Origin: Adiantum capillus-veneris
Lineage: Eukaryota > Streptophyta > Polypodiopsida > Polypodiales > Pteridaceae
Length of the DNA stretch: 64,000 nucleotides
NCBI GenBank assembly: GCA_014529385.2
Contig: CM043968.1
Coordinates: forward strand, 125,945,518 to 126,009,517
Direction of reading: 5' to 3'
Below, piece after piece: positions 36,274 to 48,427 of this stretch; positions within the stretch are counted from its first letter, which is position 1; every line of letters starts with the position of its first letter. The notes under the pieces were generated by a model. That model searched no databases and was not told where the DNA came from. It worked only from the letters and a program-made list of their open reading frames with translations. The translations under genes were made by a program, and so were the position numbers.

Positions 36274-36947
36274 ATTGTGTGAAGTGCAAAGTGCAAGAGC
36301 TCCCTCTCCTTCTCCAAGCAAGTAGAGAGGTTGAGAGCCTACACCAACACTCTTGGCTATGGAATGCAAATCCAACCAAGAGCCATGCTTCAATGCTTAA
36401 GCTTGCCATCTTCTCCATCTTCATTACTATGCTATTATGTATGCTAGCAAGAAGAGTGATGATAAGTGAGGAACTAATTCTTTCTCCTATGAAATGTTTC
36501 TTCTTCCTCTTCCCTACCCTCATTCTCTGCTAGCTCTCTCCACCTTCGAAGGTGTTTGAGGTCTTAGGACTGAGACTTAGGATAACTAATTCTTTCCACA
36601 AAGTTTATGTTATTCTTGTGATGCATGAAGATTTCCATCTTCATTGCATCACCTACATCACAAGGAACACAAAGATTATATTGTAACACGTCTCTCTTGA
36701 TGGGAGAAACTATAATACAAATGCCTATTGGAGGGGGGATCGGCTCCACATAAATCCGATCCTCAACTGTTGTCATGTTCTCTAAACTCTCTCTCTTGCA
36801 AAAGTATTGTTCATGCCAAGTTAACTAAATGCTATGTTTATGTTGCTACCATCAATTATGTTCACCCGCTATGCTCACAAAGTAATTTCACAAAAGTACT
36901 CTCTCTAATTTCCGCTACTCTCAAGTTAATAGGCCAATTCCATTACA
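35280..36947 (+). repeat. 5' LTR of element D
   Basis: 1,668 bp, matching 42243-43895 over its length. It ends ATTACA one base before the primer site. Its first base aligned with the 3' LTR's TG is G, so the terminal TG is mutated. The first 150 bp contain a 76-bp direct repeat ('TATCTAACCAACCCAAATGA' at 35295 and 35371), also present in the 3' LTR. Confidence 0.93.
36205..36271 (+). repeat. (CA)n-(CG)n-(CA)n alternating tract in the 5' LTR
   Basis: Alternating purine-pyrimidine run with a central CG block, a classic Z-DNA-prone sequence. The 3' LTR has only a short, interrupted CA/CG version (about 43193-43221), so the tract changed after insertion. Confidence 0.9.
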
Positions 36948-36948
36948 T

Positions 36949-36960
36949 TGGTATCAGAGC
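36949..36960 (+). other. Primer binding site of element D (tRNA-Met initiator)
   Basis: TGGTATCAGAGC, one base after the LTR end. This is the standard initiator-tRNA-Met complement of plant retrotransposons. Confidence 0.95.
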
Positions 36961-37345
36961 ATTTGGTTTCTCTTTTCTTGCTTAAGAAGTGGGGTCCTTA
37001 AGTAGCCTATAAATGGTTGATTTTGTTAATTATATTATGGTAGACTAGGATCTATTATTTGTTTTGTTGAGCCACTATTTGGGATATGGTGCACACCTCG
37101 AGAGCTTTGGACTTAATAATGGAGTCTTTTTAGTCTTGCCTACGGCTTTGCCATTATTGATCCATAAGAAGTCTGAAAGGAGCTAGCCCTATATTAGACC
37201 CACTCCACTACTCTCTATAATTAACCACTTCGAGCCGTGGGTGTAGATACTTAAGAGACGATTTTCAAAGGCTAAGAGGAGTGGCAAAAACTAAGGTTTT
37301 GAATTGCCAAAGCATACACTAAGTACGTACACAAATTTTGTTAAC

Positions 37346-38995
37346 ATGGCTGACAATAACCAAGAGAGTAGAATGAACATTGATAGCTTTGATTTTGCAG
37401 ATGAAGGTGCTAATGATGATGCCCCCATGTTTGTCAATTATCTCATTACTAGGTTGCAACAAGCTATGGGCAACCCTTCTATGCAAGCCGAAGTTACTCA
37501 ACAACTTTGCGCTTATGGGATTTACCTTCCTCTCCAAGAGGAGAGAGAGCTTAGGAGGCCTCTTGAAGAGACCCCCAAAAGAAGACTCTCTCCCATACGA
37601 GAGGAGGAATCCAAAGAGCAAGAAAGCAATGAAACTTTATGTTCCTCTGAAGATGTAGCTCCACAAAGACGGTGGTCTAGACGATCACCAACTCCTCCCA
37701 AGAGGAAAAGATCAACACACAATCCTTCTCCTCATCATTCCAAAAGGGGAAAGAGGAAACAAAGGAAGAAAAGGGCAAGAAAGAGGTCACCCTCTTCTCC
37801 TTCTTCTTCACCCTCCTCCTCTTCCAATGAAAGCTATGGCTATTTTCCTAGAGAATACAGGAGGGTAGGACATCGCAAATCATACCCTGCATGGAGAAGG
37901 TCACAAAAGCTAAAGAAGTTCAAAGAGGGAGGAAAGAGTATCTCTTTTCTCACCTATGATGGAACCTTTGGTGATGCCAACAAAGTGTTGGCCTTCATCC
38001 AACAATTTGATGCGGCCTTTGGAGACGAGGGCTTCACAGAGTCCTCCAAGCTACGCCATGTAGCTATGCACTTCCAAAAATCGGCTTGTCAGTGGTGGGC
38101 TAGCCTTCGTGACAACGGCAAAGCCCCAAAGACATGGAAAACTCTACGAGTTTCCATCATGAAGAAATTCCTTGCAAGCGATGCAAAGGACAAAGTGCTT
38201 ACCGAATGGCGTAGCTTGAAGCTTCTCTCTCATGAGTCTATCCACAAGTATGTAGACAAGTTTTGGAATTTACATCTCAAGGCCACTGTCTTCCAAAAGA
38301 TAGACTTTGCCGAGCAAAAGCAACAGTTTTGTGTGGGATTACCTGAAGAGATGGCCGAGTATGTCAACTCTCAATGGCTTGGTTCTATCATTGAAGTAAT
38401 CTACCACACCGTGGTTGCTTCGCGCATCAACTTCCAACGAGGGGCTAGACAGAATGTCAAGACCATGGAAAATAAAGACAAAGGTGATGCCAAGGGGAAA
38501 ACCAATGCCCAAAATTCTTCCCAAGGCACTTCCAACAAAAGCAACAACAACAACAACAATCGGTCCAAGGAGAAGGGAGTTTACAAAGGCAAAAACAAAC
38601 TCTCTCCTGAAGAGCTTGAAGATTTTCGTAAGGACCATAAGTGTTTTAAGTATGGGGAGCAAGGACATGGTCATCGTTCTTGCCCCAAGAAGAATGTTCG
38701 CAATGAGACTCCTAAAGCTTCCACCATCGAAGCTCCAAAAGAGGATTCTCATTGCAAAGGTGCACCTCTCTCCTATGCTTGGGGAAAGGTAAGAGAGCAT
38801 GATGCCTTCATCTTGTTTGACCCTAGCTCTACTCACAACTTCATATCAACGGAGTTGGCCACCAAGTTGGGTATTCAAGCTTTCAAGATGGGAGATGTTG
38901 TAACGGTGGCCAACACTGCTTTCAAGGGACAACAATCCTTCGTTACTCCCTTGATTGGGAAGTTGAGGCTCCATGTCCAAAGCTATATATGTTGA
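37346..38995 (+). pseudogene. Element D gag and protease
   Basis: Opens at ATG 37346 ('MADNNQESRMNID'). A charged N-terminal half with Ser/Arg/Lys-rich blocks is followed by the retrotransposon-gag domain ('ACQWWASLRDNGKAPKTW', 'FLASDAKDKVLTEWRSLK') and a canonical zinc knuckle region 'CFKYGEQGHGHRSCP', in which the second Cys is Tyr. The protease follows in the same frame. Its active site reads 'LFDPSSTHNFIS' where related elements have D-S/T-G-A-T/S-H-N-F, so the catalytic Gly is lost. A TGA at 38993-38995 then separates it from RT in the same frame. Gag packages RNA and protease would cleave the polyprotein; neither is likely to work here. Confidence 0.9.
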
Positions 38996-39007
38996 CAAAG
39001 AAGACTT

Positions 39008-40020
39008 TTGTTTTGTCAAAATGTAAATGGTAGGAATCAAGAAGAGTTAGACTTGTCTAATTTTCTAAAAGGATTCCAAGATGTGTTCATCGATGATATC
39101 CCTATGGACTTACCTCCAAAACAAGGGGATGATGACCATCGCATTGAGCTTCTTCTAGGAAGCTCACCGCCTAACAAGCCTCCTTATCGATTTTCTCAAG
39201 CTCAACAAGAGGAGATCATGAGGCAAGTGTAGGAATTGGTAGACAAAGGGATGGTGAGGCCTAGCTCCTCTCCCTTTTGTTCTCCAGTCCTTTTAGTGCA
39301 AAAGAAAGATGGATCATACCGTATGTGTGTGGACTATCGAGTACTAAACCATATCACTATCAAAAACAGATTTCCCATGCCTCAGGTTGAAGATCTGTTT
39401 GATAAGCTACAAGGCTCTACCTACTTCAGTAGTATTGACCTTAAAAGTGGCTATCATCAAATAAGGATAGTGAATGAAGATATCCTAAAGACCGCGTTCC
39501 ACACAACGTTTGGTCTTGATGAATATCTAGTCATGCCTTTTGGCTTGACTAATGCACCAGCTACTTTCAATCGTCTAATGGAGAAAAAGTTTAGACCTTA
39601 CCGTAAATTCAATGGAGTGTTCTTTGATGATATCATCATCTACTCCAAGTCTTTGGAAGAACATAAGCAACATCTCCAAGTGATTTTTCAATCATTGAGG
39701 GAGAACAAGCTTTTTCTCAACCAAAAAGAAAAGTGAATTTTTCCTTCAAGAGATTCAATACCTAAGTCATATTATCTCTCAAGATGGTATCCATATGGAT
39801 CCATCAAAGTTGAGGTAATAAAAGCATGGCCTAATCCAAGGAATCTACATGAAATAAGAAGCTTTATTGGTACGAGCGCATACTATAGACACTTCATAGC
39901 AAAATTCTCTCAAATAGTAGGACCATTACATGACTTAACAAAGATGACGTTAAGTATGTATCGATTGCTAAGGAACAAAATGTTTTTGATAAGCTCAAAG
40001 AAAAGCTTACCTCCCAACCA
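39008..40020 (+). pseudogene. Element D reverse transcriptase
   Basis: In frame with gag: 'FLKGFQDVFIDDIP', then a TAG at 39230-39232, then the RT core '[16 protein letters not shown]', '[13 protein letters not shown]', '[17 protein letters not shown]' and catalytic 'FFDDIIIYS' (about 39625). A frameshift near 39725 interrupts the thumb region ('FFLQEIQYLSHIISQDG'), and further stops follow to about 40020. The motif set is that of chromoviruses. Confidence 0.92.
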
Positions 40021-40410
40021 GTCCTCATGATTCCGGATCTCTCAAAGCCATTTGAGGTCCAATGTGATGCTTGTGGTGATTGCCTTGGAGCAGTTTTGCT
40101 TCAAGAAGGGCATGTCATAGCATATGAGAGCTGAAGGCTCAATACGGATGAACGAGTCTTGGTCATTTATGAGAAAGAGCTTTTAGTTGTTCTACATGTC
40201 CTAGACACATGGAAGCACTACTTATTGGGGACTCCATTTATTCTACGAACCGACCACCAAAGTCTCAAGTATTTCATGACGCAAACCAAACTTTCTGATA
40301 AACAAATGAGGTGAGGAAATTTTATTTCACAATTTAATTTCTATATTGCTCACATTGCTAGTAAGCACAATCAAATGGTTGATGCACTTTCACGACGACC
40401 AAAAGTTAAT
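40021..40410 (+). pseudogene. Element D RNase H
   Basis: Translated pieces include 'PFEVQCDACGDCLGAVLLQ', 'VIYEKELLVVLHVLDTWKHY', 'FILRTDHQSLKYFM' and 'KHNQMVDALSRRP', the usual Ty3 RNase H landmarks with its acidic residues. TGA codons occur near 40132 and 40312. Confidence 0.85.
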
Positions 40411-41833
40411 GCGATGTCTATAGCTACTCACAATAATCTATCTTCTATGATAGATGAGTATGCTACCAACCCTGAATTTAGAGATATAATGGCAACCCTT
40501 GCTTTGGGAAAGAAAGAGGAACCATTCACCTTGCAGGATGGTTATCTTCTCCACAGCAATAGGCTATGTGTTATCCATTCCCTTCATGATAAAGTTATGT
40601 ATGAATCCCATGCTCCTCCCTCTGCAGGGCATAGAGGCATTCAACCTACTCTCCGAGGAGTAGAGACGTATTTCTATTGCTACCATGAAAGTGTACATAC
40701 AAGAGTATGTTTCAAAATGTGTAGTATGCCAAAAAACCAAGTATGATAGAGGGAAGCAACCTGTATTACTCCAGCCATTGCCTATCCCAAATTTACCATG
40801 GGAGAGTATATCCAAGGATTTCATCTTTGGATTACCCAAGTCTAACAATGGGAATACGAGAATATGGACAATAGTCGACAGGTTTAGCAAGCAAGCATAC
40901 TTTATTCTTGTCAAAAAGACTATTTAGGCACACCAAATGACAATTCTCTTCATATCACAGATTTTCAAACACCATGGATTACCAACATCCATCGTGTCAG
41001 ATAGAGATCCTAGAATGACCAGTAATTTCTGGAAAGGTCTCTTTGAAAATCTAGGAACAAGATTGAATTTCTCTTCGGCCTATCACCCACAAACGGATGG
41101 CCAAAGTGAGATAGCCAATCTTACGATACTTGATCTACTAAAGACTTATGTTACAGAAGTAGATCAACGCTCAGAATGGGAAAGGTACTTACCTCTTGTA
41201 GAGTATGCCTACAATAATATTGTACATACTTCTACAAGAAAATCATTGAGGGAAGACCTAAAAGTTCCTTGCTACTCAAAGTACATGGGAAGATATTTGC
41301 TTCACCGATGGGTATAATTGTAACCTACAAGAATCTTTTCAAAAGATTAAGGAGGCTATATCCATCTCTCAACAAAGGCAAAACGCTACTGCTGACAAGC
41401 ACAAAAGGACCAAAACGTTCAAAGAAAATAATTGGGTCTTACTTAAGTTTCCTAAGGCTCGATTAAGGTAAACGACGGGCAAAAATCCTACGGGCCATCA
41501 AAAGTATTATGCTAAGCTAGCAAAAAGATACTATGGTCCTTTCCAAATCTTGAAGCCTATCAATGAGATGGCTTACCAACTCAAGTTGCCCAACCATTGG
41601 CTCATACACAATGCTTTTCATGTGAGTCTACTCAAACCCTACAAAGGAGAGCACCAAGTGAACCAATTATTGAAGACCCTCCCGAAGCTGAAGACCAAGA
41701 AAAGGTGCTACAACCCGAAGCTATTCTTTGGCTTGAAGACAAGCTACTACGACATGGTAAGATTATCTTACGGTATCTTATTAAGTTCAAAAATTATCCT
41801 TTTGAAGATGCTAGATGGATGCAAGGAATATAG
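40411..41833 (+). pseudogene. Element D integrase with C-terminal chromodomain
   Basis: The zinc-binding region is 'HAPPSAGHRGIQPTL' and 'CVVCQKTK'. The catalytic core includes 'SKDFIFGLPK', 'IVSDRDPRMTSNFW' and 'YHPQTDGQSEIANL', giving the D, D and E residues. A frameshift lies near 40740, a TAG near 40926 and further shifts after 41250. The C-terminal chromodomain (about 41690-41833) reads '[20 protein letters not shown]' followed by '[17 protein letters not shown]'. Chromodomains steer integration toward marked chromatin in this clade. The stretch 41834-42228 before the polypurine tract is noncoding. Confidence 0.88.
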
Positions 41834-42228
41834 CTTAAGGATAGTATGAACCTTGTTAATGCTTACAATGCTACATTAAAGTAAACAAATGTACAAATTT
41901 CTTTTGAATGACCAATGTTTTGTCTTATAAGACTAGTTCTTCTTTTCATTGTGCACAAATTTAACTAGTATGCATACTTAAAATCATGCTTGTGATGACG
42001 ATGTCTCTCAAACACCAAGTAGGATTTGTCACTCTACTTTGGGAGAATGAAATGGACTAAAGAGTAGACATGCTTGCCATAGCTATGTCTCCCAAGCACC
42101 AAATGGATTAGTCATCCATCTTGGAATGATGTTGTAGGGTAAAAAGGGATCCTCTACCTGCTAAGAACAATTGACTAATGACTAAGGCTTTATCTCTTCT
42201 ACCTCATAGTCGAGGACAACTATGATTT

Positions 42229-42242
42229 CAAGAGAGAGGTAA
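42229..42242 (+). other. Polypurine tract of element D
   Basis: The purine-rich run TCAAGAGAGAGGTAA lies directly before the 3' LTR start TGCCATAAAAAC at 42243. Confidence 0.75.
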
Positions 42243-43895
42243 TGCCATAAAAACTAATATCTAACCAACCCATGTGATTTTCTCATATTAAATTGATCAT
42301 TTAATGTGGGAGAATAAATGGAAACAAGAGTTATATCTAACCAACCCAAATGATTTTCTCATATTAAACTGATCATTTAATGTGGGAGAATAAACAAAAA
42401 CAAGGGTTAGAATATAGACATGTGCTTATAGATCTATCTCAATACGGGGCCAATGGTAAATGGGCCCCAAATGAGAGATGGTCTATCAAAGAGCAAGGCC
42501 AATGGAGCATAAAGACCTTAGGGTTAGTTTCATTGAAGACTCCAATAGTTAGTGTTAAAAGTCCTTTGACCTTAGTTAAGCTAGGGCTATGCTTGAGGTG
42601 GGAACCCGGCCCAAGCTGAAGGTGCTTGTCGTGCTTGATGACTCAGATTCTTGAGGTGCTTGTCATTATTCAGATGTTAGGGTTGTACTTGAGGTGGAAA
42701 CCCGGCCTAAGCTTGAGGGGCTTAAGGGCCAAGCTTGTGGTGGGGACCGGGCCTAAGCTTCAGGGGCTTGAGGTGTCAAGAAGTCAATCATCAATCCCTA
42801 CAAGGAGGGGGCGAGCCCTACAAGAGGGAGAGATGAGAGAGAACACACACACACTCACACTCACACAAGGCAAGCTTGGTACAAATAAAGCAAAAGGGAC
42901 ACTTGTCAAGTTCCTCCTCATGTTGCCCTTATGGTGTGGATAAAGCCTATTGGTTGGCCACCCAAGGTGTCCGATGATCATTTAGAAGATTTAATTAATT
43001 GTTTTTGCATTTATGAAGTCCTCTATCTCAAAGGGGAAAGGTAGACACTTGTCCCAAGACTACCCTTGTTGCTTGTAATGCCTCCTGCTTGTGATTGGCT
43101 AGGCCTAGAGGGGTCCGATGAGATTTAAGCATGAGCTACGAGGGGGGGTCGACCAAGGAAGCTAGGCGCATTCTTGGGGGGTATACACTCCCACACACAC
43201 GCACGCACACACGCACGCACTCATTGTGTGAAGTGCAAAATGCAAGAGCTCCCTCTCCTTCTCTAAGAAAGTAGAGAGGTTCAGAGCCTACACCAACACT
43301 CTTGACTATGAAATGCAAATCCAACCAAGAGCCATGCTTCAATGCTTAAGCTTTCCATCTTCTCCATCTTCATTACAATGGTATTATGTATGCTAGTAAG
43401 AAGAGTGATGATAAGTGAGGAACTAATTCTTTTTCCTATGAATGTTTCTTCTTCCTCTTCCCTACCCTCGTTCTCTGCTAGCTCTCTCCACCTTCGAAGG
43501 TGTTTGAGGTCTTGGGACCAAGGCTTGGGATAGTTAATGCTTTCCACAAAGTTTATGTTATGTTTTTGATGCATGAAGCTTTCCATCTTCATTGCATCAC
43601 CTAGGTCACAAGCAACACAAAGATTGTATTGTAACAAGTCTCTCTTGATGGGAGAAACTATAATACAAATGTCTATTTGAGGGGGGGCTGGCTCCACATA
43701 AATCCAGTCCTCAATTGTTGTCATGTTCTCTAAACTCTCTCTCTTGCAAAAGTATTTTTCATGCCAAGTTAACTAAATGCTATGTTTATGTTGCTACCAT
43801 CAATTATGTTCACTCGCTATGCTCACAAAATAATTTCACAAAATAACTCTCTCTAATTTCCGTTACTCTCAAGTTTATAGGCCAATTCTATTACA
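42243..43895 (+). repeat. 3' LTR of element D
   Basis: Begins TGCCATAAAAACTAATATC and ends CTATTACA at 43895. It matches 35280-36947, including the 76-bp internal repeat near its start. Confidence 0.94.
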
Positions 43896-46800
43896 TCATA
43901 ACTACATACATTTACTCAACAAAAACAATAAAAGTAGCATGGGATTGAGTAGCTCCTTTCTATGCATGACATAATGAGGTTCAAAAAACTTACTTGTGTA
44001 AGAAATTTAAATCAAATATCATGGAGAAGAAGGAGGATATGGATGTTTCTTTGCAGAATTAAAGATATGTAGGAGAAGTTGTTGCTGCTAGTGAAGTTAT
44101 TCTTGATAGTTTCCGTGTGTAAGCAGTCCTTGATGCATTGCCAGATTCTTGTAGACTTCTATTAGTGAGGTTATTCTTAATAGTTTCCTTGTGTAAATGG
44201 TTCTTGATGCATTTCCAAATTCTTGTAGACTTTTGCCTCCACCTCAGGACTTGTGATGAAGTATAAACCAGGTGCTATGAAGTTTGATGGTCTTCATCTC
44301 TATGTTTGAAACCTTAATTAGCTTTAGCTTGCTTTGTGCATAACTCACCTTAGCATAGGTTACATTTTCAAGGCTCAATCTTAATTTGATGGTAGCTACT
44401 AAAGTAAAAAGAACCTTATAGCTTATCAAATATGTTCTCTATGAGAGAATGAAAATCATGTCTTTGTTGTGCTCTTATTTAGTGCACAATATTGCACACA
44501 TATATGGTAGTACCTATCCTTGTTTTGGCACTAAAAGTATAAGTGAGCAAAAAGGAGACAAACTTGGACATGCCATTGTAGAATCTCCTCTTATTGTGTG
44601 TGAGAGGCATGATAAGGAGGTCTATTAGGAGGGGCACCATCTCAATCTTATGGTCAACATCCCCTCTTGAGGGAGGTAGCTCAATTGGGATAAGTAAGAC
44701 AAGAAATCACTATATGATTGAAGGAAAGACGTGTGATTCCTTTCATCATTAGAACATGAGTTGGGATTAGATTCCAAGGTGGTGGGAGATGAATCTTTGA
44801 CAAAAACCATTTATGAGAAAAGAGAAGACTTTATTAGCTTTTGCATAAATACATGTGATACAATTGGTGTTTCCCTTCCTCTTAGTACCAAGGCATATAG
44901 CTCTACTTCTATGATGGAAACATATGACTCTATTATGGAACTTAAGTTGAGCAGCCATGCAATGAAACCATAGTGCTCCTAGAATTACCTTCCCCTGAAG
45001 AAAAGGAGATACAAGGAATCCTTCTTATAATATTAATAAGTTTTAGCTTCCTTTGTGGCCATTTGGGTAACTTTACATAAGGTTGGTGATGTAGACATTT
45101 CTCACCCTCGCATTCCTTACTCGTGTTGACAATATCTTGGAGGTGCGTGCATGGCATGCAAAGTTGGTAGAATCAAATATCAACTCCATTGGGAGCTCAT
45201 GTTGATTCGAATGTACATCTATTGGGCAGCCTCATGGTATTGTCCAATTAGAACAAGAAAATAGGGTGTGCATGTTAAAAAAGGATTTGCATGACCCACA
45301 ACTCCGATATATCATAGCCATTTCTAATGGGTTTCCAAAAATTCTATGAAGATAATTTTGTGGAAGGTGATGTGGGGTGCTCTAGCGATCCAGGAATTGG
45401 GTAAGATTGATGCTTGGGGTGCAAGATAGCTAGTGAAGATCGGTCCACCTATTCATGGGATGTTAGGCAATCAGAGGCATGGCAGGGAAAATTTGCAAGT
45501 TGGTCCAAAGGACATGGTAGATCAGGTTCTTAAAGACTGATTTATTCCTTGGTGGCAAGAAGATGGGAAGTCCTACTCTTCGGTGAAGCTGTGAAATTTC
45601 AGCACTATTTTCTAAAAAAAATTTGGATGAGTAAAACGTCAATGTTTAGCTTGAATTTTTGCAATCTCACTAAAAATGTTGTGGTCTACAACTTTCCAAT
45701 TGAAAGTTTTTCCAAATTCAGTACTGATTTTGTTGTACGTTTGGAAGACTGCTTGCACGTCCATGATACACAGCTGCAAATTTTTATAGATCTGTTTTGA
45801 CCGATAAAAACAACTCATTCCATGCCCATTCCCTCAATTTCAAGCCGTTTTTTTTAGATCTACAACTTTGCAGAAGGAAATTTTTGCAAATTCTGAACGG
45901 TTTGAGAGATATGGGCTGATCGTCTGTAGGATGCTTGAAAATTTGAAAATGATGTATGCTTATTGTGGTGATTTTCTACATGCAGAGAGCTCGGATTGAG
46001 ATTTGTCATTCTCTTGTTTTGTGCATTGATGTTTTGCTCTCAGTGAAGAGAGCATGGGTTGATATTTTCAACAAATTTATGCACATACATTGAGAACACT
46101 TTATGGATGTATGCATTCTTGTGGACTCTCAGGATTCGAGACTGGATTCATCACATGTTATGGGCTTGGAATTATGCACTTAAGCTGACTTCTAGAGTGT
46201 GGTGTATGGATTTGCAGAGAGTTTTGCAAGCATTTTTGGTATGATTGTGAGTTGAATTTTTAGTTTCTTTGGATGCTTATTTGATACACATTTGTTGCAT
46301 GCTTGATGCTCATTTCTATTGCCATGTGGATGCACATGATGTGCACTTGTTGGTGGATGATATTCTTCACCTTGCAATGGCATATGTGGGCTGATTTTTA
46401 GCTGTTTTGAGCGTCAATTTTTGTCACATTTTGGCTCATTTACATCCCAACAATTGCTTAGCTCTTGTAGAGTGTGGTTGATGCACTTTGTGTTTTGGAC
46501 TACCAGATTGTGTTTCAGGTTTAGGGAGTTGAGAGTTTGGGGCATCTCATATATGCTTGAGTGCAGATTTTGCGCATGATTTGATCATGGTTTCCAGCAT
46601 GTTTATGGCATGTATGGTTATTATGGTTAGATAACCAAAATTTTTCTTGCGAGTTTATCTGTTTATGCGCTTGGTTTGTAGTCGTGTTTTGATTGCATTT
46701 TGGGCACTCAGTGGTTGCTTTGCCATAGTTTTTTGGCATTGCATTGTGAGAGTGTTTGCTCATCGGATTGTGTCATTTGACATGTATGCAGTAATCTCTT

Positions 46801-47079
46801 CAGGAGAAAGATTGTTGATGATAGATTCATCGGTTACCACACAGTGCTCTTGGATTAGAGTGTATTTTTGGCATCATTGAGTGGTTTTTCTCACTTGTCT
46901 CGTGACATTGATCGCCATAGTTTCAGACCGTTCTCTTGGACATCTTATGCTACCTTATGTTGTATTTTGACAGTACTTGGTGTGTGAGTTAGCCGGGCTT
47001 TGACTATTCAGTTGATCAATTTGTGCTTGATCTTGTCACAAGCTATTGCCAGGGATTTGGCATGTACATCATTGTCAGG
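43896..47079. other. No recognised gene; may include leader or LTR of the copia fragment
   Basis: No conserved reading frames. From about 45560 the sequence resembles LTR or leader DNA of copia elements. An 'AGATCTACAACTTTGCAGAAGG' block near 45857 has a similar counterpart in copia element G near 62140 ('CTCTACAACTTTGTAGAAGA'). No LTR boundary or primer site could be fixed. Confidence 0.4.
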
Positions 47080-48030
47080 GTTTATGCTTTTCCATATGAA
47101 GTTTGATGGTTCAAACTTTGAGCATCGGAAAGCAGGTATGCATGATGCATTGAATCAGTTGGGCCAAGTGTTGCCACTATAGGGCATGGATGCTAGGTGA
47201 GATTCTATGACTGATGATGAGTGGGAGGACTTGGATAAGCTTAAACGTTCAAAGATCATGTTACACCTTGGCGAATCTATCTACCACATTGGGTTGGATG
47301 CATGTACAACTAAAGATTTATGGCAGATATTGTGCAATTATTTTGGCACAAATGAGTCTAGAGAGATGCCTACAGTTAAAGGATGATCTTGCAAACACAG
47401 AGATGTTGTGTGTTGACATTAGGTCATTCAGGGCATGTACATAGGCATTGTTTTTTATGAATGAGACAACACTGGATGATGTGGGAGTAGATGTAGTATA
47501 TGTGGCTATGCATGACGGAGATGTCGCCTTTGCTTTCATGTTTACTCATGACTTTCTTATGTCAATTTTGATGACACGTTGCCTTCACATTGGATACTAG
47601 ATGTGAGTGCTAGGTTTCATGTCACGCCAAGTCGTGAGTAATTTAGCACATATGCTAGTGGTATGCTTGGATGTGTGTGTCTAGCTGGTGGTTTAGTGCA
47701 TGACATAGTTGGTGCAAGAGATGGCACACTATTATTTTTGAGTGGTGCATCATACGTGTTGTGAGATGTACGCCATGTGCCAGGTTATGAGACAGCGGAT
47801 GCCAGGTAGTGCTGAACGAGCATAATTTTAGATTGCATCGTGGACAACTAGTCATAGCGAGAGGTGTTAGTGTTGGCACGATTCATGCGATGCGAGTTCA
47901 TCATGTGCGAGACGGCACTGTCTTCATGAGTACGCAGCCATGCAGAGAGATGAGGCATGTCTCCTTTGCAGATAGGTTGCATGATACTCTAGTTTGTGAG
48001 CATGTTGAGCTAGTTGTGCAGTAAGGCATG
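47080..48030 (+). pseudogene. Fragment F: Ty1/copia gag and protease remnant
   Basis: Translated pieces match the standard copia order. Gag has 'MKFDGSNFEHRKAGMHDALN' (from 47097) and 'MTDDEWEDLDKLKRSKIMLH' (about 47208-47270). Protease has 'WILDVSARFHVTPSRE' (about 47590-47640), where DVSA replaces the D-S/T-G-A site. Then come 'DVRHVPG' (about 47770) and a gag-pre-integrase-like stretch (47809-48021). Many stops and shifts occur, and RT and integrase are missing. It ends next to the LTR-like start of element E at 48181. Confidence 0.8.
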
Positions 48031-48180
48031 TCATTCATATAGGATGACATATATGGATGGATTGAGTGCTGAGGATTCAACCGTGATGTGTGTGTAAGTT
48101 GGAGCTAGGCATTGCTCTTGCCACACAGGGTTCCAGAACAGGCAGATGCTCTTGGTGCGCATGTGATGTGATCATAGCTT

Positions 48181-48427
48181 TGTACATACAGGAGGTCACC
48201 CATATCCATAAGCATGTGGCTAATCCATGTAAAATTTCTCTTTGAAAAACACTTTCTTTACACCCATATGATGCAAAAAACTAGCTTATAACTAGAAACC
48301 ATTGTGAAAGGGTGGTGGTAATGTGTGTGCTAGTCTCCACCCAACCATGCTATCTTATAGCCTCCCCCTAGCGTACACATTGTCCGGCTATGCCAGTGGC
48401 CTTTCCTGTAGGACCCATGTCCTTACA
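48181..48427 (-). repeat. 3' LTR start of element E
   Basis: On the minus strand TGTAAGGACATGGG begins at 48427 directly after the polypurine run (AAGGGGGGGG and TAA). A TGTACA at 48186-48181 could be its end, giving about 247 bp, but no second LTR is available to confirm it. Confidence 0.5.

Larger units (their letters stand above)
35280..43895 (+). mobile_element. Element D: chromodomain Ty3/gypsy retrotransposon (chromovirus)
   Basis: Complete structure: two LTRs (35280-36947 and 42243-43895), an initiator-tRNA-Met primer site, gag with a zinc knuckle, protease, RT, RNase H, integrase, chromodomain and a polypurine tract. Flanking 5-mers TTATA (35275-35279) and TCATA (43896-43900) differ by one base and fit a target duplication. 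The gag-to-RT part from 37346 to 39736 stays in one frame with only two nonsense codons; later parts have several stops and shifts. It cannot move by itself in this state. Confidence 0.94.
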
